Below are positions 44,152-53,598 of a DNA stretch of 64,000 nt, one piece after another. The notes below the pieces were generated by a model that worked only from the letters and a program-made list of their open reading frames with translations, ran no database searches and was not told the DNA's origin. The DNA is from Chitinophagaceae bacterium (GTDB lineage: Bacteria > Bacteroidota > Bacteroidia > Chitinophagales > Chitinophagaceae), in the NCBI GenBank assembly GCA_023957755.1, contig JAMLGT010000018.1, forward strand, positions 17,027 through 81,026, given 5' to 3'. The number at the start of each line of letters is the position of its first letter. Within the stretch, counting starts at the first letter, position 1. A program made the translations under genes and the position numbers.

Positions 44152-45327
44152 ATGGAAGCATATATTGTAGCAGGGTACAGGACTGCAGTTACTAAATCAA
44201 AGAAAGGAGGGTTTCGTTTTTATCGTCCGGATGACCTGGCAGTAGAAGTTATCAATAAGTTGATGGCTACAGTGCCACAGTTAGAGAAGGAAAGAGTGGA
44301 CGACCTGATTGTAGGCAACGCTGTTCCTGAAGCAGAGCAGGGATTGCAAATCGGCAGAATGATAAGTGTAAGAGCATTGGGGATTCATGCACCGGGAGTA
44401 ACTGTAAATCGTTATTGTGCAAGCGGTCTGGAAACCATCGCTATTGCCACAGCCAAAATCAGGGCTGGTATGGCCGATTGCATTGTGGCGGGCGGTGTAG
44501 AAAGTATGAGCATGGTTCCTATGATGGGATGGAAACCTTCACCTGCCTATTCAGTAGCCAGTGAAACACCAGACTATTATGTGGGCATGGGGCTGACAGC
44601 AGAAGCGGTTGCAAAAGAATACAATGTGTCCCGTGAAGATCAGGATGCATTTAGTTATAGAAGCCACCAGCGGGCTCTGAATGCCATTAAGAATGGATAT
44701 TTCACCAGCGGCATTATGCCTATCACAGTTGAGCAAACCTATCTGGACAAAAACAACAAGATTCAGAAAAAATCTTATGTAGTAGATACAGATGAAGGCC
44801 CCAGGGCTGATACTTCGCTGGAGGTATTGAGCAAATTAAAACCTGTATTTGCAGCAGGTGGTTCTGTCACAGCAGGCAACTCATCTCAGACCAGCGATGG
44901 CGCTGCCTTTACCATCGTGATGAGCGAGAAGATGATGAATGAACTTGGCCTGAAGCCCATTGCGAGGATTGTGAATTGTGTGTGTGGAGGGGTGCACCCC
45001 AGAGTAATGGGATTAGGCCCCATCGAAGCTGTCCCCAGAGTGCTCAAACGCGCCGGCATGACACTCAATGATATAGATCTGGTAGAATTAAATGAAGCGT
45101 TCGCTTCACAAAGCCTTGCGGTAATCCGCACACTCGGCCTGGATCCTGAAAGGGTAAATATCAATGGGGGTGCTATTGCATTAGGGCATCCACTGGGCTG
45201 TACAGGAGCCAAACTTACCGTACAAATTATCCACGATATGAAGCGGCTGAACAAAAAATACGGAATCGTTACAGCATGTGTGGGCGGTGGCCAGGGTATT
45301 GCAGGCATCATCGAAAACCTTTCCTGA
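44152..45327 (+). CDS. Thiolase (acetyl-CoA C-acyltransferase)
   Basis: A 391-residue type II thiolase. The acylated cysteine is C89 in VNRYCASGLET, and the C-terminal catalytic signatures are GGAIALGHPLGCTGAKL (His) and ACVGGGQG (about C376). VAGYRTAVTKSKKG with FRFYRPDDLA near the N-terminus resembles FadA/degradative 3-ketoacyl-CoA thiolases more than biosynthetic PhaA. It thus likely works in fatty-acid beta-oxidation. No fadB/acyl-CoA dehydrogenase neighbours are present, so specificity cannot be fixed. Confidence 0.94.
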   Translation: MEAYIVAGYRTAVTKSKKGGFRFYRPDDLAVEVINKLMATVPQLEKERVDDLIVGNAVPEAEQGLQIGRMISVRALGIHAPGVTVNRYCASGLETIAIATAKIRAGMADCIVAGGVESMSMVPMMGWKPSPAYSVASETPDYYVGMGLTAEAVAKEYNVSREDQDAFSYRSHQRALNAIKNGYFTSGIMPITVEQTYLDKNNKIQKKSYVVDTDEGPRADTSLEVLSKLKPVFAAGGSVTAGNSSQTSDGAAFTIVMSEKMMNELGLKPIARIVNCVCGGVHPRVMGLGPIEAVPRVLKRAGMTLNDIDLVELNEAFASQSLAVIRTLGLDPERVNINGGAIALGHPLGCTGAKLTVQIIHDMKRLNKKYGIVTACVGGGQGIAGIIENLS

Positions 45328-45380
45328 TTGAGTATTTCACCTACGTTTATCATTTTCTTCTATTGTTGTCCGATTAAGTT

Positions 45381-45471
45381 GGACTAAAGCCCACCAGGCT
45401 TAGGTTTTATATTTATTACCCTACTCTTTAGGATAGGGCTATGAAAGTCTTACTCAACCAGAGCTTTAGTC
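45381..45471. repeat. ~90-bp dispersed inverted-repeat element, copy 2
   Basis: The terminal 9-bp perfect inverted repeats GACTAAAGC (45382-45390) and GCTTTAGTC, and an inner pair TACCCTA...TAGGGCTA, make a long imperfect hairpin. It aligns with 33273-33362. It sits in the 289-bp gap between the thiolase and the symporter. Confidence 0.75.
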
Positions 45472-45566
45472 ACATTTTGAATAATTTAACGGGACAATGA
45501 TAATTCTCTACATATTATATTAATCGACAAAGGCCACTGTAATAAATTAATTTCTGCTCCGCAGCC

Positions 45567-45597
45567 ATTGCATTAAGCGTCTGTTTCCTTAGTTTTG
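45567..45597 (+). promoter_or_regulatory. Promoter of the dicarboxylate symporter gene
   Basis: ATTG (45567-45570), a 19-bp spacer and TAGTTTTG (45590-45597), a full -7 match. The leader is about 15-19 nt. Confidence 0.55.
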
Positions 45598-45616
45598 ATA
45601 CCATACAAGACTGACA

Positions 45617-46993
45617 ATGAACAAACGAAAGAGCGGACTCCTGGTATTGGCTACTCTCACAATTGCTGCCATTTTCCATGTACTTGATATTTATGATATA
45701 GCATCATTCAATCCCACTTTCCTAAAAGTATTGAGGTGGATATTTATCGCATCTCTCATGCTCTTTGCTATTTATAAAAAATCACTAACCACATGGATAC
45801 TTTCAAGTATGGTTGTAGGGGTAGAGATAGGGCTCGACTTTCCCGAAGTAGCTAAGAACCTCAAGGTACTTAGTAACATTTTCCTCCGGCTTGTAAAAAC
45901 AATTATTGCTCCTATCCTGTTTTCAACTCTTGTGGTAGGTATTGCAGGGCACTCCGACTTGAAGCAGGTAGGCAGAATGGGATGGAAGTCAATCGTATAT
46001 TTTGAGGTGGTAACCACTTTAGCACTTATCATCGGGCTTATCGCCATCAATATTACACATGCGGGTGTGGGCATTGAGATTCCTGCCGGTTTCCATGAAG
46101 AACTACCGGTAACACCTCCACAAACATGGCAGGACGTGATTCTCCATATATTCCCTGAAAACATTATCAAATCAATGTATAATGGCGACGTGCTGCCGAT
46201 TGTCGTGTTCAGTGTCATCTTCGGGATTGCATTGGCTATGTTGAGCGAGCAGAAAAGAAAACCACTGCTTTCTTTCAGCGAAAGCCTGGCAGAAACCATG
46301 TTCCGCTTCACCAATATCATTATGCACTTTGCTCCTTTCGGAGTTGGAGGCGCTATTGCCGTTACTGTAGGCCACCTGGGGGTGGATATTCTTTTCTCCC
46401 TGGTAAAGCTGTTATTGACATTGTATGTGGCGCTGATAGTATTTGTGGGTGGCGTACTGCTTACCATTGCGCTTGCATTGAAAATACCGATAAAGCAATT
46501 TATCAAAGCAGTATCCGAACCGGTTTCCATTGCATTCGCCACCACCAGTTCTGAATCTGCGCTGCCTATTGCGATGGAGAATATGGAAAAGTTTGGTGTA
46601 CCGCGCAAGATTGTGTCATTTGTATTACCCACAGGCTACACCTTCAACCTCGATGGCACTACACTTTATCTCTCACTAGCCAGTGTCTTCGTAGCGCAGG
46701 CAGCAGGCATTCACATGCCCTTTGGGCAGCAACTATTTATGGGTCTTACTCTGATGCTTACAAGTAAAGGAGTAGCAGGTGTACCCCGTGCCTCTCTCGT
46801 CATACTGATAGGCACAGCAGCTTCATTTGGATTACCACTCTGGCCTATCATGGCTATACTAGGAATTGACGAACTGATGGATATGGCCCGAACGTCGGTC
46901 AACGTAATAGGTAACACCCTGGCGAGTTGCGTTATCGCACGATGGGAGGGTGAATTTGACCATGAAAAAGCGCTGGCGTATGTCGCGGATTAA
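45617..46993 (+). CDS. Dicarboxylate/amino-acid:cation symporter (DAACS family)
   Basis: A 458-residue polytopic inner-membrane transporter of the GltP/DctA fold. Core motifs: LRLVKTIIAPILFSTLVVGI, the serine-rich hairpin ATTSSESALPIAMENME, the TM7 motif TGYTFNLDGTTLYLSLASVF and the second hairpin SKGVAGVPRASLVIL. Compared with the family it carries an extra N-terminal hydrophobic pair (residues 8-60). It takes up glutamate/aspartate or C4-dicarboxylates with Na+ or H+; the substrate is not decidable here. It has its own promoter. Confidence 0.93.
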   Translation: MNKRKSGLLVLATLTIAAIFHVLDIYDIASFNPTFLKVLRWIFIASLMLFAIYKKSLTTWILSSMVVGVEIGLDFPEVAKNLKVLSNIFLRLVKTIIAPILFSTLVVGIAGHSDLKQVGRMGWKSIVYFEVVTTLALIIGLIAINITHAGVGIEIPAGFHEELPVTPPQTWQDVILHIFPENIIKSMYNGDVLPIVVFSVIFGIALAMLSEQKRKPLLSFSESLAETMFRFTNIIMHFAPFGVGGAIAVTVGHLGVDILFSLVKLLLTLYVALIVFVGGVLLTIALALKIPIKQFIKAVSEPVSIAFATTSSESALPIAMENMEKFGVPRKIVSFVLPTGYTFNLDGTTLYLSLASVFVAQAAGIHMPFGQQLFMGLTLMLTSKGVAGVPRASLVILIGTAASFGLPLWPIMAILGIDELMDMARTSVNVIGNTLASCVIARWEGEFDHEKALAYVAD

Positions 46994-47059
46994 CCAGTGC
47001 TTCACATATCCTTTAAAACTTTCTTCGTTTCTTTATTTTGAAAAAATAAAACCATACCC

Positions 47060-47746
47060 TTGCAACTACTCCATATTCTCGGCATCGATTTCAAAGACCT
47101 TTTAGATCCCAGGTTTTATATAGATAATGGAGGTTTATGGATGGTGGTTTTTATTGTCTTTGCAGAGACTGGACTTTTCGCAGGATTCTTTCTGCCAGGT
47201 GATGCACTGCTTTTTGTTACAGGTATCTTCAGCGACGAACTTGTGGAGGCTGCCCTCTTCAAAGCCAGCAATCAATGGGTACACCTGGGTATCCTCTGGG
47301 CACTGATCTCCACCGCAGGAATCCTGGGTAATTTTGTAGGTTATTGGTTTGGAAAGAAGAGCGGTCCCTATTTATATCAAAGAAAAGACTCTTTCTTCTT
47401 CAAAAAGAAATACCTGATTCAGGCACATGACTTTTACGAAAAACGGGGGGGATTTGCCATTGTGGTAGCACGGTTTGTCCCTTTCGTCAGAACATTTGCG
47501 CCTATTGTAGCAGGGATTGTAAAAATGAACTGGAAGAAGTTTGTGTTTTATAATATACTGGGATGTGTGCTCTGGGTAGGAAGTATGTTACTGGCCGGTC
47601 ATTTTCTTCAAAAGTTTGTAAAAGAAGAGTTCGGTTTTAATCTGACTGACCACCTTGAGGTTATTGTGTTGTTTATTGTAGTGATCACAACATTCCCGGT
47701 AATATATAAAATGATAAAACCAGCCAAAAGCACCACGAAGGAATAA
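47060..47746 (+). CDS. DedA/VTT-family membrane protein
   Basis: 228 residues, start codon TTG at 47060. The start is supported because LLHILGIDFKDLLDPRFYI is how I recall Bacteroidota DedA proteins beginning; the next in-frame Met would cut this off. The VTT domain shows FAETGLFAGFFLPGDALLF, GNFVGYWFGKKSGPYLY, the conserved FYEKRGGFAIVVARFVPFVR with FAPIVAG, and helices near the end. Family members act in undecaprenyl-phosphate or phospholipid flipping and membrane homeostasis. It is followed 16 bp later by an MFS transporter in a likely operon. Confidence 0.92.
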   Translation: MQLLHILGIDFKDLLDPRFYIDNGGLWMVVFIVFAETGLFAGFFLPGDALLFVTGIFSDELVEAALFKASNQWVHLGILWALISTAGILGNFVGYWFGKKSGPYLYQRKDSFFFKKKYLIQAHDFYEKRGGFAIVVARFVPFVRTFAPIVAGIVKMNWKKFVFYNILGCVLWVGSMLLAGHFLQKFVKEEFGFNLTDHLEVIVLFIVVITTFPVIYKMIKPAKSTTKE

Positions 47747-47762
47747 CTCAATACTGCATAAG

Positions 47763-48989
47763 ATGTCCTCTAATCCCAAAGGCCCCGGAATCCTCTCTCT
47801 TCCGGTAATTGCTGCGGCACTCGGATACTTTGTTGACATATACGACCTGCTGCTGTTCAACATTCTAAGAATTAAAAGCCTGGGCGATCTGGGCCTCAGC
47901 ACGGAAGAAATAGATACCAAAGGAGAATGGATACTGGGCCTCCAGATGGCCGGACTGCTCACCGGTGGTATTATATGGGGTATCCTGGGAGATAAGAAAG
48001 GAAGGCTCAGGGTATTATTCGGTTCCATTGTGATTTACTCTGTTGCCAATGTGGCTACAGGCTTTGTGCAAAATTCGGAACAATATGCCCTGGCTCGTTT
48101 TGTAGCCGGCATTGGGCTGGCCGGTGAATTAGGGGCCGGCATCACACTGGTTTCAGAACTGCTCCGCAAAGAGATCAGAGGAATCGCTACCTCATTTGTG
48201 GCAGCCCTCGGTATTCTGGGTGCCGTAGTAGCTTTCTATATTTCACAACATTATCACTGGCGCACCTGTTATTTTATTGGAGGCGGCCTTGGACTTGCAT
48301 TATTACTTCTTAGAATTGGAGTCTTCGAATCCGGCATGTACAATGCGATGCATGCAAATGTGTCTAAGGGCAATTTCTTTAAATTCTTTACTGACAAACA
48401 CAGATTCAAAAAATATCTGCACAGTATCCTACTAGGCTTGCCCACCTGGTATATCGTGGGAATCCTGATTGCCTTTTCGAACAAATTCGGAAAAGACATG
48501 GGAATCACGGCAGACGTAGATCCCGGAAGAGCGACTATGTATGCTTACATTGCCCTGAGTGTAGGGGATATCCTTGCCGGCCTGATCAGTCAGCTGCTCA
48601 GGAGCCGAAAAAAGACGCTTTACATATACTATGCCCTATCTGCTATCATGCTTGCTGCCTATTTCTTACAGTCTCCGGGAGAGAGTGCCCAAACAATGTA
48701 TCTGATCTGTTGGGGGTTAGGATTTTCCGCAGGTTTCTGGGCAATCTTTGTCACTATGGGAGCCGAACAATTTGGCACTAATTTAAGGGCTACTGCCGCC
48801 ACTACTATTCCCAATATGGTCAGGGGTGCATTACCGCTTATGCTCCTGCTGTTCAATGCACTGCAACACTGGTTCTCGTTTGTACAGAGTGGTTGGATAA
48901 CCGGAATCATAGTGCTGGCAATAAGTGTCTATTCTGCCTCACAGGTGGAGGAGACCTTCAGCAAGGATCTTGATTATTTGGAGGAATAA
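47763..48989 (+). CDS. MFS transporter (sugar/metabolite-proton symporter type)
   Basis: 408 residues with about 12 membrane helices. Major facilitator signatures: an N-terminal ALGYFVDIYDLLLFNILR, the loop 2-3 motif WGILGDKKGRLRVL, and RFVAGIGLAGELGAGITLVSE. This is characteristic of the metabolite:H+ symporter branch. A C-terminal counterpart is GAEQFGTNLRATAATTIPN, then MVRGALPL. The substrate is not predictable. It lies 16 bp downstream of dedA and is probably co-transcribed with it. Confidence 0.9.
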   Translation: MSSNPKGPGILSLPVIAAALGYFVDIYDLLLFNILRIKSLGDLGLSTEEIDTKGEWILGLQMAGLLTGGIIWGILGDKKGRLRVLFGSIVIYSVANVATGFVQNSEQYALARFVAGIGLAGELGAGITLVSELLRKEIRGIATSFVAALGILGAVVAFYISQHYHWRTCYFIGGGLGLALLLLRIGVFESGMYNAMHANVSKGNFFKFFTDKHRFKKYLHSILLGLPTWYIVGILIAFSNKFGKDMGITADVDPGRATMYAYIALSVGDILAGLISQLLRSRKKTLYIYYALSAIMLAAYFLQSPGESAQTMYLICWGLGFSAGFWAIFVTMGAEQFGTNLRATAATTIPNMVRGALPLMLLLFNALQHWFSFVQSGWITGIIVLAISVYSASQVEETFSKDLDYLEE

Positions 48990-49053
48990 TTATGGAATTT
49001 TTTAGGAAGTACACCCTAACTTGAGCCAGATCCTTCTTTACTGAATTCACGAT

Positions 49054-49653
49054 ATGAAGAATGTCCTCCTTCTTTTCACCCTCATACATACGGTACCAAC
49101 CCTTTCAGGGCAGCCTACTATAGTAAATATCCTGTATCAAAATTTAACATCTAAACCGGATGGAGACACGATCTACTATAAACCGGGCTTACAACTAACC
49201 TGGGCCGACTTTAAAGGTAAACCTAATCTCCACTCCAATACAGGAGCCGTAACCTCTTCAGGTATTTCTCTTCAATCAAGCATACAACAAGAAGAAACAA
49301 AAATTATTATCACTCTGCAGGTGTATGCATATTTTGATAAAAAAAGTTCCTGGAAAAAGCCAAATGTTCATGATGCTTACCATCTTACCCACGAACAAAA
49401 TCACCTGGATATTACCTATCTTGGAGCAATTGAACTCATCCGTCGGCTTAAACTGGAAAAATTTACGATGCAGAACTTCAGCGAAACAATTGACCGGGTT
49501 TGCGAGGAAGTGAACAGTGAAAACGACCATCTGCAAAATCAGTATGACCGGGAAACAAATTTCAGTATCAACACTTCGCAACAGGAAATCTGGAATCAAA
49601 AGGTCCGGAAAATGCTGAAGGAAGCTACGAACCAGCCCCACCCGGAAGGCTGA
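49054..49653 (+). CDS. DUF922-type secreted putative zinc protease
   Basis: 199 residues with a signal peptide (VLLLFTLIHTVPTLSGQ). A DUF922 domain is suggested by LTWADFKGKPNLHSNTGAV at about 48-66 and a metalloprotease-like motif HEQNHLDI with H113, E114 and H117, preceded by H106 and H110. DUF922 is a predicted, unproven zinc peptidase family. The C-terminal charged helices (EVNSENDHLQNQYDRETNF) are typical. It stands alone between MFS and mdh. Confidence 0.82.
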   Translation: MKNVLLLFTLIHTVPTLSGQPTIVNILYQNLTSKPDGDTIYYKPGLQLTWADFKGKPNLHSNTGAVTSSGISLQSSIQQEETKIIITLQVYAYFDKKSSWKKPNVHDAYHLTHEQNHLDITYLGAIELIRRLKLEKFTMQNFSETIDRVCEEVNSENDHLQNQYDRETNFSINTSQQEIWNQKVRKMLKEATNQPHPEG

Positions 49654-49702
49654 GCAGTTTTTCCCTAACACATTCATCCGGAAAATACAACTATTCAATC
49701 CT

Positions 49703-49710
49703 TACCTTTG
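49703..49710 (+). promoter_or_regulatory. Candidate -7 box (TACCTTTG) of mdh
   Basis: A full TAnnTTTG match, 39 bp before the mdh ATG. The usual -33 TTTG is not evident. Confidence 0.45.
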
Positions 49711-49749
49711 CAGTATTAATTATTTCTCACATCAATAATTTCTTTTTAA

Positions 49750-50676
49750 ATGAAAATAACAGTGGTAGGTGCAGGAGCAGTCGGTGCTACCTGTGCTGAT
49801 AACATCGCCAGAAAGGAACTCTGCGACGAGCTGGTATTGCTCGACATCAAAGAGGGACTCACCGACGGAAAAGCTATGGACATGATGCAAAGCGCCGTAC
49901 TTCTCGGTAGCGACACGCGCATCATTGGCAGCACAAATGATTACAAGAAAACCGCAGGAAGCAGTGTGGTAGTCGTTACCTCAGGGATTCCGCGCAAACC
50001 GGGTATGACTCGCGAGGAACTGATCGGAATCAATGCAGGAATCGTAAAGGAAGTGACTGCAAATATTCTGGAGCACTCTCCAAACGCAATTATTGTGATG
50101 ATCAGCAACCCGATGGATACAATGGCTTACCTTACGCTGAAAGCTAATGGTGTACCTAAGCATCAGGTGGTAGGAATGGGTGGCGCTCTGGACAGCAGCC
50201 GTTTTAAATATTTCCTTTCGCAGGCCCTTGGATGTTCTCCTCACGATCTGAATGCAGACGTAATCGGGGGCCACGGTGATAAAACGATGATTCCACTTAC
50301 CCGCCTGGCTACCCTGAACAGTATCCCTGTAAGCCAGCTTCTTTCAGCCGAAGCTCTCGAAAAGGTAAAAGCAGACACGATGGTAGGTGGCGCTACGCTT
50401 ACCAGATTGCTCGGCACCAGCGCATGGTATGCTCCGGGCTCATCCGGTGCGGCCGTAGTAGAGGCTATCGTTCGCGACGAAAAGAAAGTCATCCCATGCA
50501 GTGTATATCTTGAAGGAGAATATGGACAAAGCGATATATGCATTGGTGTGCCGGTAACTCTGGGCAGAAATGGATGGGAAAAAATTCATGAATTCCCACT
50601 CAATGACGAGGAGAAAGCTGCCTTCGCAGCAAGTGCAGAAGCAGTAAGGCACATGAACTCTGAACTGAAGTTGTAA
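49750..50676 (+). CDS. mdh: Malate dehydrogenase (LDH-like type)
   Basis: A 308-residue NAD-dependent malate dehydrogenase of the TCA cycle. It has the Rossmann motif VVGAGAVGATCADNIA, substrate-loop R-K-P-G (SGIPRKPGMTREELIG), the NPMD loop (VMISNPMDTMAYLT) and the catalytic H175 in GGHGDKTMIPL. The LDH-like type without a cysteine-rich tail is the usual Bacteroidota enzyme. A strong intrinsic terminator follows 22 bp after the stop. Confidence 0.97.
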   Translation: MKITVVGAGAVGATCADNIARKELCDELVLLDIKEGLTDGKAMDMMQSAVLLGSDTRIIGSTNDYKKTAGSSVVVVTSGIPRKPGMTREELIGINAGIVKEVTANILEHSPNAIIVMISNPMDTMAYLTLKANGVPKHQVVGMGGALDSSRFKYFLSQALGCSPHDLNADVIGGHGDKTMIPLTRLATLNSIPVSQLLSAEALEKVKADTMVGGATLTRLLGTSAWYAPGSSGAAVVEAIVRDEKKVIPCSVYLEGEYGQSDICIGVPVTLGRNGWEKIHEFPLNDEEKAAFAASAEAVRHMNSELKL

Positions 50677-50697
50677 TTCCCTTTCTCAAAAAATTCC

Positions 50698-50730
50698 AAG
50701 GCTTTGCAGATGAAATGCAGAGCCTTTTTT
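50698..50730 (+). terminator. Rho-independent terminator of mdh
   Basis: The stem AAGGCTTTGCA (50698-50708) and TGCAGAGCCTT (50716-50726) pairs with one wobble/mismatch around a 7-nt loop. It is followed by a T-run to 50730. Confidence 0.85.
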
Positions 50731-50741
50731 GTTTGGGTAGT

Positions 50742-51995
50742 TTACACAAATTCAAATAAAGTAATTTCCGGAAGTATTCCAACCCTGCCTGGATATCCCA
50801 GGAATCCATACCCGGGATTGACATATAATTTCTGCGAACCATTCTCGTATAACCCATCCCACTCTTTATAAATATACTGAATAGGGCTCCATCTGAAACC
50901 CGGAATCTCTACGCCAAACTGAAACCCATGTGTATGCCCGCTTAGTGTAAGGTCCACATCAGGAAAATCAGGCCGTATCTGAGCATCCCAATGGCTGGGA
51001 TCGTGGCTGATTAATATCTTAAACGGGAACGCCTCTGTTCCGCGATATGCCTTGGGCAAATCGCCATATTTCGGAAAATGCCCCACATTACTCCAATTTT
51101 CTACTCCAATGAGTGGGAATTGAGCTCCGTTTCGTTCCAGAATTACATGCTCATTCCTCAGCAGTTTCCATCCCAACTGCGCCTCCCTCTGTACCAGGAT
51201 ATCGAGGTTCTCTTCCTTACTCACTCCATTTATAGGCCAGCGGGCATAGTCTCCGTAATCATGATTGCCCAAAACAGAATATACACCCATCGGTGCTTCG
51301 AGCGTGGAGAAAATATCCATATAGGGATCAATCTCTGAAGACATATCATTCACTAAGTCCCCTCCAAAAATAATGAGGTCGGCTTTCTGCGCTCTGATCA
51401 GTTCCACACCCCGGGCCACTGCTTTCTTATTGTCAAAACTTCCTGAGTGCACATCACTGAAAAAAGCTACCCTCATTCCACGCAATCCTTCAGGGAGATT
51501 GTCAAATTTCAATTGTACATTCTTCAGTTGATAATTATACTTATTACTGAATCCATAAAGCATGGTAGTAAGAAACGATCCACCAAGAGTAATTCCCATC
51601 CAACTCAGGAAAGCAGACCGCGATATCTGAACAGGCATATCTCCGGCAGTGCCGCTACCCTTCATAAAAATCTTCGAAAAGATCCATTGTATGCCCCTGC
51701 GCAAATCATCAATAAGAAAAAAGACCGAAGCGATTAATTTGGAAAAAAGAAGGGCAATGATGAGTGCGAACATATACATCCGCAGTTTTTTACCCAGAAA
51801 TTCCTGTGGTGTGAATGCAAAGAGCAGAAGCCCCGTAATTGCAAGAAAAGATATCAGCCAGTACACAATTGAAATAATAACCTTCGTACGGGAAGACGCC
51901 CCTGAAGATACTGACCGAATTACAAAATAGGTGTACACATCAAGCAACACCATTATCATTATCACCACAAAAGCAAGCCCTGAAAACTTCATCAA
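50742..51995 (-). CDS. Membrane-anchored metallophosphoesterase (YkuE/YaeI type)
   Basis: 417 residues: about four N-terminal membrane helices (residues 1-115) followed by a calcineurin-like phosphoesterase domain. The metal ligands are seen in FFSDVHSGSFDN (D-x-H), IIFGGDLVND, LGNHDYGDYA, ISHDPSHWD and LSGHTHGFQFG. The YkuE/YaeI branch cleaves lipid-A precursors or nucleotides in other organisms; the membrane anchor fits a lipid-linked substrate. It overlaps no neighbour, and the FMN reductase gene lies 8 bp upstream on the same strand, suggesting an operon. Confidence 0.92.
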   Translation of the reverse strand: MMKFSGLAFVVIMIMVLLDVYTYFVIRSVSSGASSRTKVIISIVYWLISFLAITGLLLFAFTPQEFLGKKLRMYMFALIIALLFSKLIASVFFLIDDLRRGIQWIFSKIFMKGSGTAGDMPVQISRSAFLSWMGITLGGSFLTTMLYGFSNKYNYQLKNVQLKFDNLPEGLRGMRVAFFSDVHSGSFDNKKAVARGVELIRAQKADLIIFGGDLVNDMSSEIDPYMDIFSTLEAPMGVYSVLGNHDYGDYARWPINGVSKEENLDILVQREAQLGWKLLRNEHVILERNGAQFPLIGVENWSNVGHFPKYGDLPKAYRGTEAFPFKILISHDPSHWDAQIRPDFPDVDLTLSGHTHGFQFGVEIPGFRWSPIQYIYKEWDGLYENGSQKLYVNPGYGFLGYPGRVGILPEITLFEFV

Positions 51996-52003
51996 TTCAT
52001 AAT

Positions 52004-52531
52004 TTAAAAAATAATAAACTCTTCCACCTGCTTGTCAATTACCGACATGGTAACTTCATCCAGGTGGCCATCAGCATCCAGCAGGTGATCCACGCTGCTA
52101 ATCGGCAGTTTGTTGTAATGGACTGTCATCCTCATAAAATTGAGAGTGTCAGCCAAATGATCCATTCCTCTTAGATTTCCGGCCCTGCCCGTAGAGACTC
52201 CGGTCAGAAGCGCTTTTTTATAATACCATACTTTTCTGGGATCAGTCCAGTCAATCATTGCCTTCAATACTCCGGGATAACTGCCATTATACTCCGGAAT
52301 AACAAAAACGAATTTGGTGGCAGGAACCAGTAATTCATCCTGAGCTTTCTTAAAAGCCTCCTCATCTTTGAGTGGGTTAAAATTTTCCATTGAGAAAAAA
52401 AGCGGATGTATGCCTTTTGAAAAGAGCACCTCTCTGTAAATCTCAGCCACTATACGGCTATGGCTATTTACTCTGTCTGTGCCGCTGATAATAGTATAGA
52501 CTTCCCCCTGCACCTTCCTTCCGTTTTCCAT
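52004..52531 (-). CDS. NADPH-dependent FMN reductase family protein
   Basis: A 175-residue flavodoxin-like fold oxidoreductase. Typical sites: IISGTDRVNSHSRIVAEIYR binding the FMN phosphate, then VIPEYNGSYPGVLKAMIDWT, the flavin-stacking loop, and LTGVSTGRAGNLRGMDHLA. Relatives are quinone, azo or FMN reductases using NAD(P)H. The reductant target is unknown. It probably leads an operon with the metallophosphoesterase (gap 8 bp) and has a promoter box immediately upstream. Confidence 0.92.
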   Translation of the reverse strand: MENGRKVQGEVYTIISGTDRVNSHSRIVAEIYREVLFSKGIHPLFFSMENFNPLKDEEAFKKAQDELLVPATKFVFVIPEYNGSYPGVLKAMIDWTDPRKVWYYKKALLTGVSTGRAGNLRGMDHLADTLNFMRMTVHYNKLPISSVDHLLDADGHLDEVTMSVIDKQVEEFIIF

Positions 52532-52536
52532 GGCTG

Positions 52537-52544
52537 CAAAATTA
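52537..52544 (-). promoter_or_regulatory. Promoter -7 box (TAATTTTG) of the FMN reductase gene
   Basis: On the minus strand a full TAnnTTTG match ending five bases before the ATG at 52531, one base looser than the other leaderless-type cases. Confidence 0.5.
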
Positions 52545-52764
52545 GGATTCCTGTCACTAACCCGTTGATATTAATAGCCATTATAATATAGTTGTTCTTT
52601 TCACCCGCAGCCATACCGGCAGATTCGTGAGCCTCTCTTTCTGAAATACCAATATTTGAGGATAAGTTACCATTGCAAAGTCTTTTAATTCAGGTGAATC
52701 ATTTATTTTAGCGGCGCCTTCGACTCGGAAGCAAGAACCTGTATTTCAGGTACTCCGATTGTGG

Positions 52765-52772
52765 TACTTTTA
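52765..52772 (+). promoter_or_regulatory. Candidate -7 box (TACTTTTA) of the parA operon
   Basis: One mismatch to TAnnTTTG. It ends 8 bases before the parA ATG, giving a very short leader. Confidence 0.4.
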
Positions 52773-52780
52773 CAAAGATT

Positions 52781-53584
52781 ATGGCGAAAATAATAGGGAT
52801 AGCAAACCAAAAGGGCGGGGTTGGGAAAACAACCACCGCTATTAATCTTTCTGCAAGCCTGGCTGTACTTGAATTCAAAACGCTACTGGTAGATGCGGAT
52901 CCGCAGGCTAACAGCACTACCGGTGTGGGATTTGACCTGCATAACATTACCAAGAGTGTATATGACTGTATGGTAAATGAAGCGCCTGCTAAAGATGTCA
53001 TTTTGAAAACTGAAATCCCTTTTCTGGATGTCATTCCCTCGCATATCGACCTCGTAGGTGCAGAGATAGAAATGATCAACTACCCGGACAGAGAGTCAGT
53101 ATTGAAAAACATACTGGAACCACTCAGAGAATCTTATGACTTTATTATCATTGATTGCTCTCCATCGCTCGGACTCATTACCGTGAATGCACTGGTAGCC
53201 GCAGATAGCGTGATCGTCCCCGTACAGGCAGAATTCTTTGCATTGGAAGGTTTGGGTAAATTGCTGAACACTATCAAAATAGTACAGAACCGCCTGAACC
53301 CTCAGTTGGAGATTGAAGGGCTGCTTATGACCATGTATGACGGAAGGTTACGCCTCTGCAATCAGGTAGTCAACGAGGTAAGGCGACACTTTGAGGATAT
53401 TGTGTTTTCCAGTGTCATCCATCGGAATACCCGCCTGAGTGAAGCGCCCAGCTTTGGTAAGCCTGCTATTCTTTACGATTCAGAAAGCAAGGGAGCCATT
53501 AACTACCTCAACCTGGCAAGAGAGATATTACAAAAAAACAAGATGACCAGGCTGTCACAGGAGAGCAGCATGGCTGAGGAGTAA
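52781..53584 (+). CDS. parA: Chromosome-partitioning ATPase ParA (Soj)
   Basis: A 267-residue ATPase of the ParA/MinD family that binds DNA non-specifically and moves ParB-parS complexes. The deviant Walker A KGGVGKTT is at residues 11-18, Walker A' [12 protein letters not shown] near 38-49, and Walker [15 protein letters not shown]. The C-terminus is as expected ([15 protein letters not shown]). It heads a four-gene unit parA-parB-DUF5683-dapB with gaps of 14, 5 and 12 bp. Confidence 0.96.
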   Translation: MAKIIGIANQKGGVGKTTTAINLSASLAVLEFKTLLVDADPQANSTTGVGFDLHNITKSVYDCMVNEAPAKDVILKTEIPFLDVIPSHIDLVGAEIEMINYPDRESVLKNILEPLRESYDFIIIDCSPSLGLITVNALVAADSVIVPVQAEFFALEGLGKLLNTIKIVQNRLNPQLEIEGLLMTMYDGRLRLCNQVVNEVRRHFEDIVFSSVIHRNTRLSEAPSFGKPAILYDSESKGAINYLNLAREILQKNKMTRLSQESSMAEE

Positions 53585-53598
53585 CCAAAAAAAGGAAG

